From positions 62,001-126,000 of the forward strand of contig VWPU01002875.1 of NCBI GenBank assembly GCA_013398955.1: 64,000 nt of DNA. Direction: 5' to 3'. This document shows, piece by piece, positions 47,189-60,592 of this stretch. Each line of letters begins with the position of its first letter. Within the stretch, counting starts at the first letter, position 1. The DNA is from Callaeas wilsoni. Its lineage: Eukaryota; Chordata; Aves; Passeriformes; Callaeidae. A program made the translations under genes and the position numbers. The notes beneath the pieces are model-generated. The model was not told where the DNA came from and did not search any database. It was given only the letters and a program-made list of their open reading frames with translations.

Positions 47189-50100
47189 TCACTGGCTGTA
47201 GTAGTAATCCTGGCCATACACATCATATCCATGCCCTTTGTAGTAGCCGTACTCATCCTCGTAGGCCCGGTAGCTGTCCCCACGTGCGTACTCATCCTGT
47301 TCCTCGTACCCGCCCTCGGTGGTGCCCTCATCCCCCCGGCCATGGTCCCTGGCTGTCACATCGTACTCCCACAGCTCCCCAGCTGTGGTGGCATCTGTGG
47401 TGGCACCTGTGGGTCCCCCATCATTCATAGTGGTCACCTGGGTCAGACCCTCTTCATTGGTGGTGCTTGCGATTGTGGTGGCTTCGGTTTCCTCCTCCTC
47501 CTCCTCCTCTTCCTCTTCTTCTTCTTCTTCCTCCTCCTCTTCCTCCTCTTCCTCAGCTTCACCAGTGCCCTCCTCAGCCACCGCAGTGACATTGCCATGA
47601 GGTCCAATACCCTCTGTGGTATTGGTACTTGTGCCATTGACACCATTCTTGTTCTCATCTACTTCTTCCTCCTCTTCCTCTTCATTCTCATCGCTGTCTT
47701 CATTTTCAGAGTCTTCCCCCTTGCTGGCAGTCCTCTGCCTGATCCCTTTCAGGGTCCCTTGGCAGCCCTTGCCCTGGCAGAGGGAAGACAGCACAGCATT
47801 ACTTGGATGTCAGGAGACTGCAGCTTCATGTGGCAAGGGGCAGGTATGGGCACAGCTGAGCATCCCCCCACACCTTGCATGGCAGGGCTGTCTTTTTGGG
47901 GTACCCATTCCAACCCCAAGTTAATGCCCAGAGCTTGGTCCAGCTATGGGTATTTCCACAGCAGCCCCCCAAGCAGAAACAGGGTGGAGGGCATCCCATG
48001 GATGCAAGCAAACATGCAGTGAACAGCCCCCTCCCCATGGGTGCTCCCTCCAGCTCCCCAAACTACACCTGCTTGGGGGATGTGATGTCTCCTCCCAATG
48101 CACCTTGGCAGTCCCCGGGGGCTGCTCTGGAGGGATGTCCAGCTGCCTTGGGGCCAGCATAAAATGGCTCCTGCAGGGACAGGGACAAGACAGGGCAGGG
48201 AGTCAGCAGCTGGAGTGGAGCACAGGCCTCCTAGCAGTGAGAGGGGTATGCACCATCCACACACAGCATTTGGGCATTGCTCCGAGTTCTGCTTTCCCAT
48301 GGGTCTTGTTCCAGGCTGAAATGGAGAAGATGCAGCAGGGCAACTGGAGCCATGCAATTAAGTGGTGGTGGTTGGAGTCGGGTGCTCCCATTCTGGCTCC
48401 GCATTTTGCTTTGCATAGCATCTAAAGGTTTTCTTCTGAAGTTACTTCTCCCAGTTTCCAGTAAACAAAGAAAGCCACAGGCACACTACATGTGGACACA
48501 CTGCACATCATGTGTGGATGGTCAGTGAGAATGCGAAGACTCAAAGCCAGGCGTGAGCCCAAACTCCATCAGCAAGCAGCCATTGGCAAAGCTTGGCCCC
48601 AGAGATCAGCAGCAGAGCGGGGCTCTCAGCAGAGTGCATGTCTAAAAGAAGGTAAGGAATAACCCAAATGCAAACAGAGCCAGGAGCAACCACTGAGGAA
48701 CTGGTGAGGCAGTTCACCAAGTGCACAGCCTGGGAGGAGGAGCTTGTTGCCACCAGCAAATGAGCCCAACCATGGCAGGGAGACTCGAGGTCAATGTCAT
48801 CACTGCCCTGGGCAATCCTTGCTGCTCACACGCCAAGACCAAGGACACCTACCCTGGCATTTTGGGCCACCTCAGACCTTGAAATACAGGTGCACCTGAT
48901 GGCAGAGAAAATCCAGGCTGTTCTCCTCTTCAGTAGGAGAGCCACCAAATTGCACAGTGCAGCCAGTTGTGCCAGTGAGAGTGATGCTCCCCACCCAGCA
49001 GCTGATATAACAGTGCTCTTTACATACCTATAGCTGACCTTGGGGCCTTTCAGCAGGATTCCCCTTGCTGACTACCCTTCCAGTGAAGGCACATCCCTGC
49101 ATGGGAACAGCCACTGCTCTGGTGTCCTCAAAACAAAAAGGGCAGACCCAAACAGCAGCTACATTCCTGCGTATCATTTCATTTCTTCCTGAGAAATGAA
49201 ATTCCACCTTTTGCTGTCCATCCCACTACTCAAATTTATCCCTAGAGATTGCAGTAGTAGGGGAGAGGAACAGGCAAAAAGGGGCAAATTGCAGGGCTGG
49301 CACAGGGGCCACCCCACACTATAACCCAACCCCTGACAGGCCTCCAAAGCTGGGTTTAAAATGAGATTCCCAGGCTTTCATTAAATAAATTTTTAAAAAG
49401 AAAATAATAAAAGATTTGGTTAGACTTGACACAGAGGTTTCCAAGCATACCAAATCTTTGTTTCAAAGCACCTCTGTGCCTGAGACCACTGGATTATTTT
49501 TGAGTATTTGCAACCCAATGAGACACAAAAGATCTTTGTAACCCCTTGCATTTGATTTTGGACTTGGGTGACTCTGGCATCTACAGAGGTGCCCAAGCTC
49601 ATACTGATGCAGCAGAGAGGAGCAGCTTTACCATCTGACTGGTAAAAATGTGTCTTTCCCAGTATAGCATCTGTTTGTGTCACTCCACACACACACACAT
49701 GCAAAGCATAACTGGATTTTCTGTAGGAATTTTCTCCGTGCTTCCTGAAAGAGGAACGTAAAAGAAGTTCCTAACAGCACCTTCTTCCTTGTGTAAACCT
49801 CCCTGCTTCTGTCTTTTGGCCTGTCCTGCTCCTTCCTGAGCCACTGAAAATAGAAACCCAGAGACTTTGTCTCAGGATTGTTTGGTGAAACTCCCACCCA
49901 GAAAAAAAAAAAAAGGAAAGCAAAAGGAAAAAATTGACAGGAACAAAAAAAAGCCCCAGAGGAGAAAATCCAGTTGTATCCAGAGTGCAAGGCTGTGGGC
50001 GGTCAGTGACCACAAATGCTGATGAGCAGAGACTACAAAACCAAAGAAAGTTCCCAAATTCCCGTATTTGTTTTGCAGGCTGCTAGTTAGCTATACTCAC

Positions 50101-50727
50101 CCCCACTTCTTCCTCCTCTGAGCCATCCCCCTCTTCCTCGGATGAGTCACTGCCCTAAGAAGAGGGAAAACCAAGTTGGAGGCGGGTGAGTGGGTTTCCA
50201 GAGGTGTCACGAGTACAGTGTTCTGTGCCCAGGCCCATGGACCATGCAAACAGGGCACAGACCATGCCTGCATCTCACTGGGGCCAAAATCTCTGCACTT
50301 GGAGGGTGGCAAAGCAGCAGCAACCCCTCAGAAGCACCCACCTGGTACCGTCGCTGCGGGGGATACACGTAGATGTACCTGTACAGGTAATGCCGGTGCC
50401 GGCTCTTGAAAACCTAAGGAGAGGGGAGAAGGAGAGGGAGAATTCCATCAGTCTGGGGATTTGGGTACAGGAGCCACAAAAATGTGCTCTTCCTCAAGAC
50501 CAGCCCCATGTGGGACTGGGCACATGGGGTGGGGGAGAACCTACCGCGTTCTCTTCTGAGTCATCCAACTTGGGTCGCCGCCGCCAGCTCTTGACCTGGG
50601 GGAAAGAGTGGGTTGGTACGAGCCCCACACCAGCCCTGGCATCGCCGGGGGGTCGCCCTTGCCTGGCACTCACCGAGAAGGCACACACCATCCCCACCAG
50701 GCAGACGAACACCAGGACACTCCTCAT
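47189..50727 (-). CDS. IBSP: IBSP, bone sialoprotein (six coding exons, about 305 aa)
   Basis: Bone sialoprotein nucleates hydroxyapatite through poly-Glu runs and binds integrins through RGD. Coding exons: 50727-50674 (signal peptide MRSVLVFVCLVGMVCAFS), 50595-50545 (VKSWRRRPKLDDSEENA), 50413-50342 (VFKSRHRHYLYRYIYVYPPQ), 50154-50101 (GSDSSEEEGDGSEEEE), 48170-48069 (EPFYAGPKAAGHPSR to SPKQ) and 47773-47189. The last exon has two poly-Glu blocks, the second about 23 consecutive Glu, the conserved VDEN...NGTSTNTTEG glycosylation cluster, and the Tyr-rich end RAYEDEYGYYKGHGYDVYGQ. All introns are phase 0. There are two RGD triplets: GRGDEG and the canonical ARGDSY. The fifth coding exon has an alternative internal GT (after GACTGCCAAG), but only the GTGTAG donor after AAGCAG keeps phase 0. 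Confidence 0.95.
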
Positions 50728-50904
50728 GGCTGCTTTCTCTAGGAACACTGAAACACATCGAGGGCTTGCTTTTTGGCTCGAAAGCACAAACACCACTCCA
50801 AACCATCCACGTGTCTGTGTCCACGTGGGTGAGCGGGGAGAAGAAAGGCTGACCTCCAGCCACTTCCTGGTGGGGTCACCCAACCCTTCTATAGACCCAA
50901 TTCC

Positions 50905-50908
<4 letters not shown>

Positions 50909-50930
<22 letters not shown>
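50909..50930. repeat. Homopolymer T run in IBSP intron 1
   Basis: About 22 consecutive T on the plus strand. It reads as a poly(A) run on the transcribed strand but shows no retroposon body beside it. Confidence 0.85.
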
Positions 50931-50935
<5 letters not shown>

Positions 50936-51779
50936 CTGCCTCAGCTTCCATGAATACATTATGTTTTTTCTGAAAGCTGCAAAATATCAGCAGGACTACT
51001 CACTCCTGCTTCCCCATTGCCTTTGAGGAAAGGGAGAAAACCAAGCCCCACTGGAGATGTGACAGGAGCCGCTGGGAACACTGCCTACTGCAGCCGCCCT
51101 CCCATAGTCCCAAGACCTGCTTGGGCTCTGCCTAGGGAGCAGTGCTCCTGGGATTACACCACAGACAGTTTAACCTCACTGAGGAAAAACAAACAAGCAA
51201 ACAAATAATGGAAATAATTGGCTTCTACAGCCTGCCATTGGTAAAAATAGCAGTGGCAAGGCACCAAAGTAAAGAGCCTCCCACATGCACAGCTGGAGGG
51301 GACTTGGCTCTGGGCAGGTCTGAGCTGCACACCCGAAGAATCAAAACACAGCCTGCCCTCCTCCATCAAGGAGCAAGGAGCACACCCAATCCTCCAGCAG
51401 CACCCCAGCCTTCCCCCAGGGAGGGATGCTCCCAGCATCCCCCTGAGCTCAGTCAGGCCCACAAACCTTCCTTTTCCTACCCTTCCTCTGCCTAAACCCA
51501 ACATCAGCTGCGCTTGTAGGGAATTGTTATTACATTCATCAGTGCTTGAAGTTTCCCTATTTTTGCCTAACTCAGGCTAGAAAACAAGTGGCCATGAGCT
51601 ACCCTGGCCTTGCAGCAAGGCTCTGGATGGTCATCCCCTCCACCCAAGTGCTTTATGAAGCCACAGACCCAGGAAAGGACTAAAAGCAGCATCCCATCCT
51701 GCCAGCAAGCTGAGCGACCTCCCTGCAAAAAGCAGATGGCAATGCACAACCCAACTGGGAAAAGCAGCAGCAAGCTTAC

Positions 51780-51857
51780 CCTGCCCCAGCACCGAGAACT
51801 ACCCGCGGAGTCAGCTGGCACAGATTTCCTCCTGCTGCTGCCCTGCTGGGATATAAA
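51780..51857 (-). promoter_or_regulatory. IBSP: IBSP core promoter (inverted TATA) and non-coding exon 1
   Basis: TTTATA on the coding (minus) strand at 51857-51852 matches the inverted TATA box described for mammalian IBSP. About 25 nt downstream begins a likely first exon ending GGGGCAGG|GTAAGC (last base 51780). A GC-rich stretch and GACTGGCTTGG, perhaps a degenerate inverted CCAAT box, lie upstream. The exon 2 acceptor is at 50749-50748. Confidence 0.65.
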
Positions 51858-54800
51858 GTCTGTCTTTGCCCCCCCGCCCCAAGCCAGTCACCGCCCTGCC
51901 CAGAGTGACGCCAGCCCTCCAGCATGCACCAAAAACCCTCCAAAACTTCAACGCTGGCAGATTTGGAGCACAAACATAACGCCCCATGCCTCTGCCAAAC
52001 CCAGAAAGGTTTGCACTGTGCCGCTTAATTGAGGGTCTGGCCTCAGATGAGTGGCTGGGAGGCCGAGGGTATAATAACACTCTGGGTTTTAATTAAAATA
52101 AATATTGGGAAATCTGTTCCTGGGGGGTGTCCATCTCCCTTTTTGGGAAATTCTGTCACTGTTTTTTCAAGCAGACAAAAAGACCAACCTCAAAGGCCCA
52201 GCTCCACAGCCACTTGGGCAGAGCTGTTAGACCAAAAAAAAAGCTAAATCCAAAAAAATCCCTCTCCAGAATCCCTGCAGAGGACTTGGAACGGGCAGGG
52301 AAAGAAAAGGCGACTCAGATACAGGTGTCACCAGTTCCCCTTTGAGAGCCATTTCTGCCACAGTGTTGCTGCAAAATGCATGTCTGCTTTGTTTCTAGTG
52401 CCCCGCAAACTGTGCAGACCCACACAGAGGCCAGCTCAGTCCTCTGCTCTCCAAAATCAGGCATTGCTCAGCTGAAATCTGTGTAGGTTCTCAGCAAAGC
52501 AGAATAACTGCCTGGGGGTGGGGGGAAAGTGAAAAAAAACCTCCACCCTCATGTGCACTCAAATCTCACTGGGGACCTTGGTGGCAGATACAGCAAGCGG
52601 ATGCTGCCCCCGGCACCCACCTCTGCAGGGACATCTTTTCTCCTTTACCTATATTTATCATTTCCTGCTTGGATTTCAGCCACCCAGCTCTCCAGTGCAC
52701 CTCTGCTACCTCTTTCCCAGATTTTTCCTTCACTCCTCAGCAAAGGCCCCATAGCTCCTGCACTTCTGGGCTGCAGCTGTTCAGGGAATGACTCCTCACC
52801 AAATGCAACTTTGCTTGCCACAGTGGCAAGGAGAACTGCAAATCCCACCTGACGCCTTCAGCCCTACAGCCCTAGGAGAGGGAACAGCGGTGCTGAAAAA
52901 TAAATGCCTTCAGGCAGGTCTGTAATGGTCAGCTTAGCCAGTGGTAAAACTGTGGTTATTTAGGACAGAAAAATACACTTTGCCATGAAAGACCTGAATG
53001 TTTCTTCTCAAAACTTGGAGTACGAATAGCCTCACCTACCTGCAGGGGAACGCAGCATTGACAGGTATATGCCAGGTAGTTGATAATTGCTGATGGAACA
53101 CTGCACACATAACTTGTTTCTGGGGAGGGAAAGGTAACCTGTGGCCCCGTGAGGGTCCAGCAGCCTTGGCAGCAGGCCATGCCACATGCCCACCATGCAA
53201 CCCCTGGGGCTGCAGGGCACAGCTGTGCCTGCCCCATGGGCTTCAAAGCCCTTTGTGCCACTGTGAGTAGTCCTAATTATAAGGGAGGCTTGGAGCTGGC
53301 TGTGGCTTTCAGCTGACGCCTCATGCCAGGAAAACCCACACACACAGAAAAAAAAAACAACAAAAAAAAACCCAAAACCCCCGCCATGCAATTTTTCGGT
53401 GCCAACACAGCAGCGTCTGATAAAGAGAGATCAGCATTGTGATGATTCCCATGTCCCCCCAGCTCCATGAGGCTGGAGCAGCTGGAGGGGCTGCCCTGCT
53501 GGGGGTGATGCAGTGGCTTCAGGACAGAAATAGGTCTGCTTCCCATTGTGCCCTGCTGTCCTAAGGTGCCTGGCCCAGGAAAGCAATGAGCATGTGCCCA
53601 GCTTTGAGCTTAAACTTTCATCAGGGCTTGGGAGCAGAGAGTCCTGGTGGGAGGTGATTTTTAATGTAATTAAAGGGTTTCTGCTGCAGGCTGCTTTAAA
53701 AAAATATGGAAAACAGACTATAAAAACACATATTTCACCCAAGATCTCTAAAAAGCACCAGGATAATTAACATGTGCCCAAGTGCCTTGTGCAACTAGCA
53801 CCTATGTTTAGCTCCTGGAGCGGGTGCTGCCCGGGCAGGTCACCAGCAGCAACCTCACCGGCACCATGCCGGGAGACCAGCAGGGAACTTGGCCAACGCA
53901 CCCAAAATGCTTCCATTTGAAATTTACTTTTTATTATTGCTATAAAAGCATCGCATGGCAGACTTGGAGCACTGGTCTTGGTCTCTTAATGCTTTTGCAA
54001 TAACTCCATCTTTCCAAGGCGGCTGGGCTTGGAGGGATCACCCCTTTGTCTGAAAGGAATCTGTTATTAAAAATGATTGCAGGCTTTGAAAGCTTCATGA
54101 AAATTATCTCACCTTGCTAGAAACAAAACCTAGAACACCTTATCTGCCTTCAACGGATGGGTCTTAGACCAACATGGTCTAGTGGAAGATGGGGTTTGCA
54201 CCAGGTGCTGGCCGCAGCTTTGTGCTGCAGCTGGGTGGGCTTGCACCCGGCGAGGGCACCCTGTATGGTTTGGGTGTACTTGCCTGAGCCCCTGGGGACC
54301 TCAGGGTCAAAGCGTCCCTGTCTGGCACAGGCTGACATGGCTTCTAAGTCCAAATTTAATTATTATTTTTGCAGGGCAGTAAATGAGAAGAGCAGAGTGC
54401 TCCTGTCCTGCCTGGGCACACTGCAGGGATGAGGCCACACCATCCTATTTCCACACCCTGGAGCTATTCTGAAAAGAAACCTCAGGGCTAAAAATAAGTA
54501 AAGAAAACAAAACCAGAAGGACACTTTGAGCATGGTGGGGAGAGACCAAGGTGCTGCTGCAGCCAGGGAAAGGGGCATCCCTGCCATGCAGCTCAGTGGC
54601 CAGGGCACCCCCAAAACCTGTATAGGGGTCACCTGAGGCAGAGCTTGCTCTAGCTTCCACCTCTCCCCACGTGCTGTCAGGGGCAGAAGTGTGCGTGCCA
54701 TGGTCACCAGCTGGGGGGAGAAGTGATGACCTAGAAGAGGGAGCAACAGTGTAAGAATAAGGAATGCCTCTTTCCCCTTACCTCTCAGAGCACAAACACA

Positions 54801-55729
54801 AATGCAAACCAGCATCAGTTGCACACATAGCTCCTTATTCTTTTGCCAACATTCGATTTTTGAATAAAAGTGTGAGGGGAGAATATCTAAAATGCACCAT
54901 GTATCAGCCTCCGTTACGAGTACACAACCTTTATATATTGGCCCTCTGCAACTGACTGTTTCATATGATTTTCCTTCTTCTCTGAGCAGAAACTAGTAAA
55001 AGGAAATTAATTCTATTTACATGCCTAGCAAAATGCGGGCCAGGAGTAGCTCTGTAATGTGAGCACTTTGAAGCACCCTAAACTCTGGGAAAAAAACCCA
55101 GCAAATCACTGAGACAAGGTCACAGCATTATCACAAATCCCAGACTTGCCATTACCCAGGCCCTCGCATGTTTGAGCAATATCTGTATATTTGGTCTCCC
55201 CAGTTTTTTTGTTTTCTTTTATTCAGGAGCAAGAAACACCTCGTCAGCCAGAGTAGGTTACCAGGTCTGGTCCCCTCACCTGTCTCTGCCTCCATCCACA
55301 TGTGAGAGCTCTCAAACACACCCTCAGGAGAAAAAGCCAAATAAACGCCTCAAAAGGCCCTATTTTCAGGAGGAGAGCAGGAAGATTGCCTGTGTTCATT
55401 GCAGAAGTAACAACCAACAGCCTGTACACCTAGTTCAGGAACTGAGCTCTCTAACAAAGTTAAATCAGTGTCCCTGGACCATCAGGCATCTGGATGGCGT
55501 GGAGGTACACTGCTTCTGTGCTGCACTGGTGATGGCTGCCTACCTCTCTGCCACTGCACACATTGCTCTAACTTGGCAAAAACTCTGAGTCTGGGATTAA
55601 AAAGGTGCCACTTGCAGCAGAGGCAGAGTGTGCTGCATGTGTCAGCAGGAACTGCTGCTCTTGCAGCAGTTGGTTATTTTTTATTGTGTACACACATGAG
55701 ATGCAGAAGAGTAATACATGTATCCACAT
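51858..55729. other. Intergenic between IBSP promoter and CR1 tail
   Basis: Short open frames only; an A/C-rich low-complexity stretch lies at about 53348-53383. No gene is supported. Confidence 0.55.
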
Positions 55730-55857
55730 ATCATAGAATCACAGAATGCTTTGGATGGGAAGGGACCTTAAAGCTCATCTAGTCCCAGTCCCCTGCCATG
55801 GGCAGGGACACCTCCTGCTAGACCAGGTTGCTCAAAGCCCCATCCAAACTGGCCTAA
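55730..55857 (-). mobile_element. CR1 LINE 3' end, minus orientation
   Basis: Starts with ATCATAGAATCACAGAATG and runs through GGGACCTTAAAGCTCATCTA, CCTGCCATGGGCAGGGACAC and AGACCAGGTTGCTCAAAGCC, the reverse complement of the CR1 tail. Confidence 0.93.
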
Positions 55858-56658
55858 ATACATAGAGAAGTGCATATCTTCTGCAAAGAGTACCTTAACA
55901 CTCAGGCACTCATTTCAGTTTTTTAAAAGGTGGCTTTGGAAGTTTTCACACTGTCATGAAACTACTTTTTGCTCTGCAGGTGAAACAACATCAGGTCTAG
56001 GACAGAAAGGGCAGGCGTTGCCTCTGCCCCCCAGGTACATGTTCAGCCTCTGTGTTCAGTAACCTGATGCCTTCTGCTAAAACACAACAGCTCTTTGCAG
56101 CTTTGCATTTCAGGGTGTGAAAACAGGAAAAAACTGAACTGCAAACCACTTGCTCACTCTGCAGCTTTAAGGTTTCCATCATGATTTTGGAGAGTGCAAT
56201 ACAAGAGGATTTAAGGTTTCCATCATGAGTTGGTGGGATGCAGTACGGGTGGATGCTAACATTTGCACTTTACTTGCACCATCCTGTTGTGCCCAGCTCC
56301 TTGGGGCAGGTCTGGGGGGACCACAAAACTCCCAGGACGTGGCTGAGCCAGGGATGGGAAAGTTACTTGCCACCAAAGTGCACGGCAGCAAAGGGAGCTG
56401 GAAGAAGAATTTCCTTTGAGCATTTGAAAAGTTTGTAACCTTTTGAGGTTTCACTGAGGTCAAAGGCTGTTTTCCCACATCTGGGATATTTCTTTTGTTC
56501 AGATTGACGGCCTCAGTGATTCAGTCAGAGGTTTTTCCTCCCCATTGAAAAGGGCAGAGAAACACAATCAAACTCTCCTGGCTCCACTGCGTGCTTGGAG
56601 AGGAGTGGTTCCCACCACAGAATTCCATCACAGAGGACACAGAAGAGACAATCCCATC

Positions 56659-56958
56659 AGACCTGAAGGGAGCCTACAAGAAAGAAGAAGAGATATTTCT
56701 TACAAGGGCATGTAGTGACAAGATAAGGGGGGGATGGCTTCAAACTGAGAGAGAGAAGGTTTAAATTCAATACTAGGAAGAAATTCTCTGCTGTGAGGGT
56801 GGTGAGGCATTGGCACAGGTTGCCTAGACACGTCATAGGTGCCCTATCCCTGGAAGTCTTCAAGACCAGGTTGGATGGGGCTCTGAGCCCATGGCAGGTG
56901 AGTTGGATTGAGATGATGTTTAAGGTCCCTTCCAACCAAGACCATTCTGTGATTCTGT
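56659..56958 (+). mobile_element. CR1 LINE 3' end, plus orientation
   Basis: GGGAGCCTACAAGAAAG, GGTGGTGAGGCATTGGCACA and GTTGGATGGGGCTCTGAGCC, ending in AAGACCATTCTGTGATTCTG; a 5'-truncated CR1 with an internal deletion near its end. Confidence 0.92.
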
Positions 56959-59944
56959 CATTGTTTCTTCCAGAGATATTCCCATTTTGCTAAAGACAAA
57001 CACAGGCCAAGGAAAAGCCCTGCAGCCAGCTGTGGAACTCAGATCACCATGGGAAGCCCAGGACATTTGTGTGCACTGTCAAAAAAGCCATTGCTGGATG
57101 GAGAGGTGATCTGCAAGTACAGGGGTCTCTGTTTCTCCCACCAAATCTAGGAAAATAAGGGAGTTGAATAAGTGCAGCTTGTGTGCTGTGGCTGCCTCAA
57201 GTTCAACTGCCACAGCCAGGCTCAGCACTGATGCCTCCCACCACTTCAGCTACACCAGCTACTTATTAAAAATAGAAGGTTTTCTTCTTGGAAAGGACAA
57301 AAAAACTAACACAAAAAACCTTTCTTCTAAGAGGATGCAAACTCAGGTTTTCAAAAACCCAAATGGATCCAAAAATACCTGCTTTAAACCCCAATGCTGA
57401 TTTCTGGGTAAATCGCTGCATTCAGCTCTGGAGGCCACCCCAATGCACAAAGAATGTCATGTGGGTGGATAATAAAAGCATACATTGATGTGGGCATTTT
57501 TTATCCCTGCCTAACCCATTGGGAAAACTGACCCTGACAACCTCATCGCATAATCATCTCAAAACTGGAGGCAGGAACATCTCCAGTGATGGCAGAGCCT
57601 GTGGCTGACCTTCACACCTGCTTTTCCTGCCAGCCCAACAGCAGAGAGCAGGAGTTTTCCCCTCCAACCCTCACAGTGCACAGACACATAGCACGAAAAC
57701 CAAATACATAAACTCCTAAAAATGCCTTAAAGTCCTCTGAGAGAGCATCTTTTGGTCACATTCTCTCTGTCCATCCAAAACCTCACCCTGTGAAGCCCTG
57801 CCCATCATCAAGCCTTTCCAGATGTCAAGCAGGGTGGCCCTGCTCATACATGGATGAACAGCATTTGATAGGGATAGTCCAGTGCCACCAGTGTCCCCCA
57901 AAACCTTGCAGATGTCCTTGCCAGGTTCTGGGCACATCCCTGCATGGGTCCGACAGAGCAGCTCCCTCCCTGCGGCCAAGCAGGAGGTTTTCCCAGAGAA
58001 GGGCAATGCCCAGGAGGGATGGTCCCGTGGGAAGCAGTCCTGGCAGGACCGGCAGGAGGCAGTCAGCTCTGGCACAGGCTCCCTGGCTTTTGGGGAGCAG
58101 CCAGCCAGCGGGAGACAAGTTTTGGGCGTTGTTGGCCAGGACACGAGTGCAGTGGCAGCACGTCCCCGGGAAGGCACGTGAAGGGGACCCACGTGCAGGG
58201 CAGCACAGCCGGATACCCTCAGCCCTGTTTGCAAGGCACTCGTGCCTCCAGCTCAGACTAAATCCAAATCGATCCAATTTCTCTCCATGCATGAAACGAG
58301 GAGGACGGGGACACGCAGTCCCCTGACCAGCTGTGCCAGGCTGCTGTGCACCGCAGCACCGCTCCCACAAGGATGAGGATGGACACAGGGTCACGCTCAA
58401 ACTTGCAAGGAGCGGTTTCACCCCACCCCTGCAACGTCTCAACCGTCCTGCTCCCAGGCTGGCCTCTCTGCAGAGCTGCATTCGTCTTCCTAGAGGGATC
58501 CGAAAAAAACCTCTCAGTACTCATCCCCACCCCCACCAGCTGTCGCTACGCAAACGTCACCTCTGACGGCCCCAGGGATGTGACCCAGCCCTGTGACAGA
58601 GGCGGCACCAGAACGTCGCCGCTGCCTGAGCAGCAGCACCGCTTGCTGGACACGGGAGAGCTCACAGCCCTGCCCTGCCCCGCCCCGCAGCAGCAAACAC
58701 ATTACTACAACTTTAAACTACAGCGACAGGGATGTGACCCAGCCCTTTTGGCTGCAGCCAAACCCACGCTTGCTGTCTTCCACCCCAGTGGTGGGGCTGC
58801 ACTCGAGAATTTTGGTGCCCATAACCCTGACAGGCATCACTGTCATCACAGCATCCCCAACTATTTACACAACTGGTGCGAGGGGTCCAAAGATTAGGAG
58901 CCAGGTCACAGCTGAGGTATTCACAGTGACGTGGAGACTAGTGGGATGAGGGGTCAGGAAAGAGGCTTATTCCCAAGGCAGCAGCGTGGGGAAGCTGCAA
59001 GTTTCAGAGCTGATCTCATACAGAAGCAAAAAAAGGGTGAAAATTAAAACATAATTTCCACAAAAACCAGGAGCTCTTCAGCTCCTGGCCTTCACAGTTG
59101 TGGGAACAGGCTACAAATTAAGTGTTGTTCTGCTATAAGTAGCAGAAAAATATTTCATTTTTTTACTGGTTCTTGAATTTGGTACTGCAATGCTCAGCAG
59201 TGACACCCCTGAGACTGGAGAGCTGAAGAGAATGTACCCACTCACTCTGGCCCCTTGGATACTGTCCCCTGCAGAGCCACCACTCCACCCTGTAAAACTG
59301 CACAGTGACACAACAGTCCACGGCTTCACCTGTCACCATTGAAACCCACATTGTACAGCTTATTCTGCACATGTGAACAAGAAAGAAGGGCTTAGGTGGG
59401 ATTTAAAATAATGGGATTTTAATTAACGTGTTGTTTACTTGCTTGCTGATAGGCAGAAAAAAACCAACAAAATATCACGTAGAGTAAAACAAGGTTTACC
59501 CATGCTAACACCTTTTCCCTGCTCACCTGCATCTCTGCTGCAGGGGACCTGGTACCAGGGGCCACCATGGGCGCACAGAGCCAGTGGCCCAGAAGAGTCC
59601 TCATGCCCTGGGACATCTTTCCAGCACCTCAAGAAGAGAAGCACAACCCTTGCTCACATTGCAGGAAGTGATGGCCATAATATACCAAAGTCCCACACCC
59701 AGCTCAGTGGGGTCATCAGCCAGATTTTCCACCCCACTGCAGTTTCACTGAGGGGCAGAGGTGGCTTTTGGGGTGCCTGGAAATAGAGGGGGAGGGAACA
59801 CCCTCAGCTTTTGCTTTCCCCCTCCCCCCAGCATGATGTGACTCCCCACACAAATATCCTGCCCTTTGCTTCCCGCTCCCTCTAGTTCAGCCCCAAATTG
59901 CAGACCCTGACACGCTCAGGAGAAAAAACAGCAACACCTCAAAC
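56959..59944. other. Intergenic, GC-richer, no supported gene
   Basis: Overlapping open frames on both strands at 57.7-58.9 kb follow from raised GC content. I find no signal peptide exon, acidic SCPP-like exon or recognisable domain. Confidence 0.55.
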
Positions 59945-59968
59945 CACACTACAGTGGAGTCTGGTGGT

Positions 59969-59974
59969 TTTAAT
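59969..59974 (-). other. DMP1: Candidate DMP1 poly(A) signal ATTAAA
   Basis: ATTAAA variant on the minus strand about 620 nt past the DMP1 stop. A long 3' UTR is usual for DMP1, but the site is only a candidate. Confidence 0.4.
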
Positions 59975-60592
59975 GGTGATTAAAGAAATCAACAAGGTAC
60001 ATCTCAGATCTGAAATACAAGTGCAAAAATGATACAGTATAATGTTTTCTGTACATTTCTTACAAAATATTAAAAATATTACATACATCCCATCCTGAAG
60101 TGGTACTTCACACCCTGCTGCGCCCATGCACCACATGTGCACACCAGCTGTAGCTTTTCCTTTTTATGTGCTGGACATGGAGTTAATGGAAAGCTCCAGC
60201 TGGAGTCTGGGCAGATGTGTTTAGGGCAGTGGTAGGTAAACACAAGGGGTGAACACAGGGACCTTTCTGCCCAGTATGCCCATGAGTGCCAAGCCACCAC
60301 TGTGCCCCTGGGATAAGTGGGCAGCATCACCCTGCTGGCACTCACAGCTCTCAGCTGCTCTCCAGTTGGATACAGAAAATGCCTTTTCTTGCTGTGGTTT
60401 GGCATTTTCCCTGTGCCTGGCAACACCTACCCCATCACTCCCTGTGTAGCGTGCCCAGGTCTGGCCCTGGCAAACTCAACTCCATTTTAACCATAGCATC
60501 TTCTTGAGAAGAAGTCAACCAGGCTATATGGCAAATAAATTAACATTTCTCCCCCTACACCCCCCCACACTGCTGAGGCTGTGGGGCACAGG

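Noticed and set aside
47144..48022. Plus-strand 292-codon frame with a long hydrophobic run
   Set aside because: It is the antisense of the IBSP poly-Glu exon; the Leu/Phe/Ser run is simply the complement of GAG/GAA repeats.
50888..50901. ATTGG followed by TCTATAG upstream of the IBSP ATG as its promoter
   Set aside because: The boxes are only a few bases apart and no donor lies between them and the exon 2 acceptor; the TTTATA plus donor at 51.8 kb fits far better.
57716..58897. Several 170-220-codon open frames between IBSP and DMP1
   Set aside because: They overlap one another on both strands in GC-rich sequence with no recognisable protein feature.
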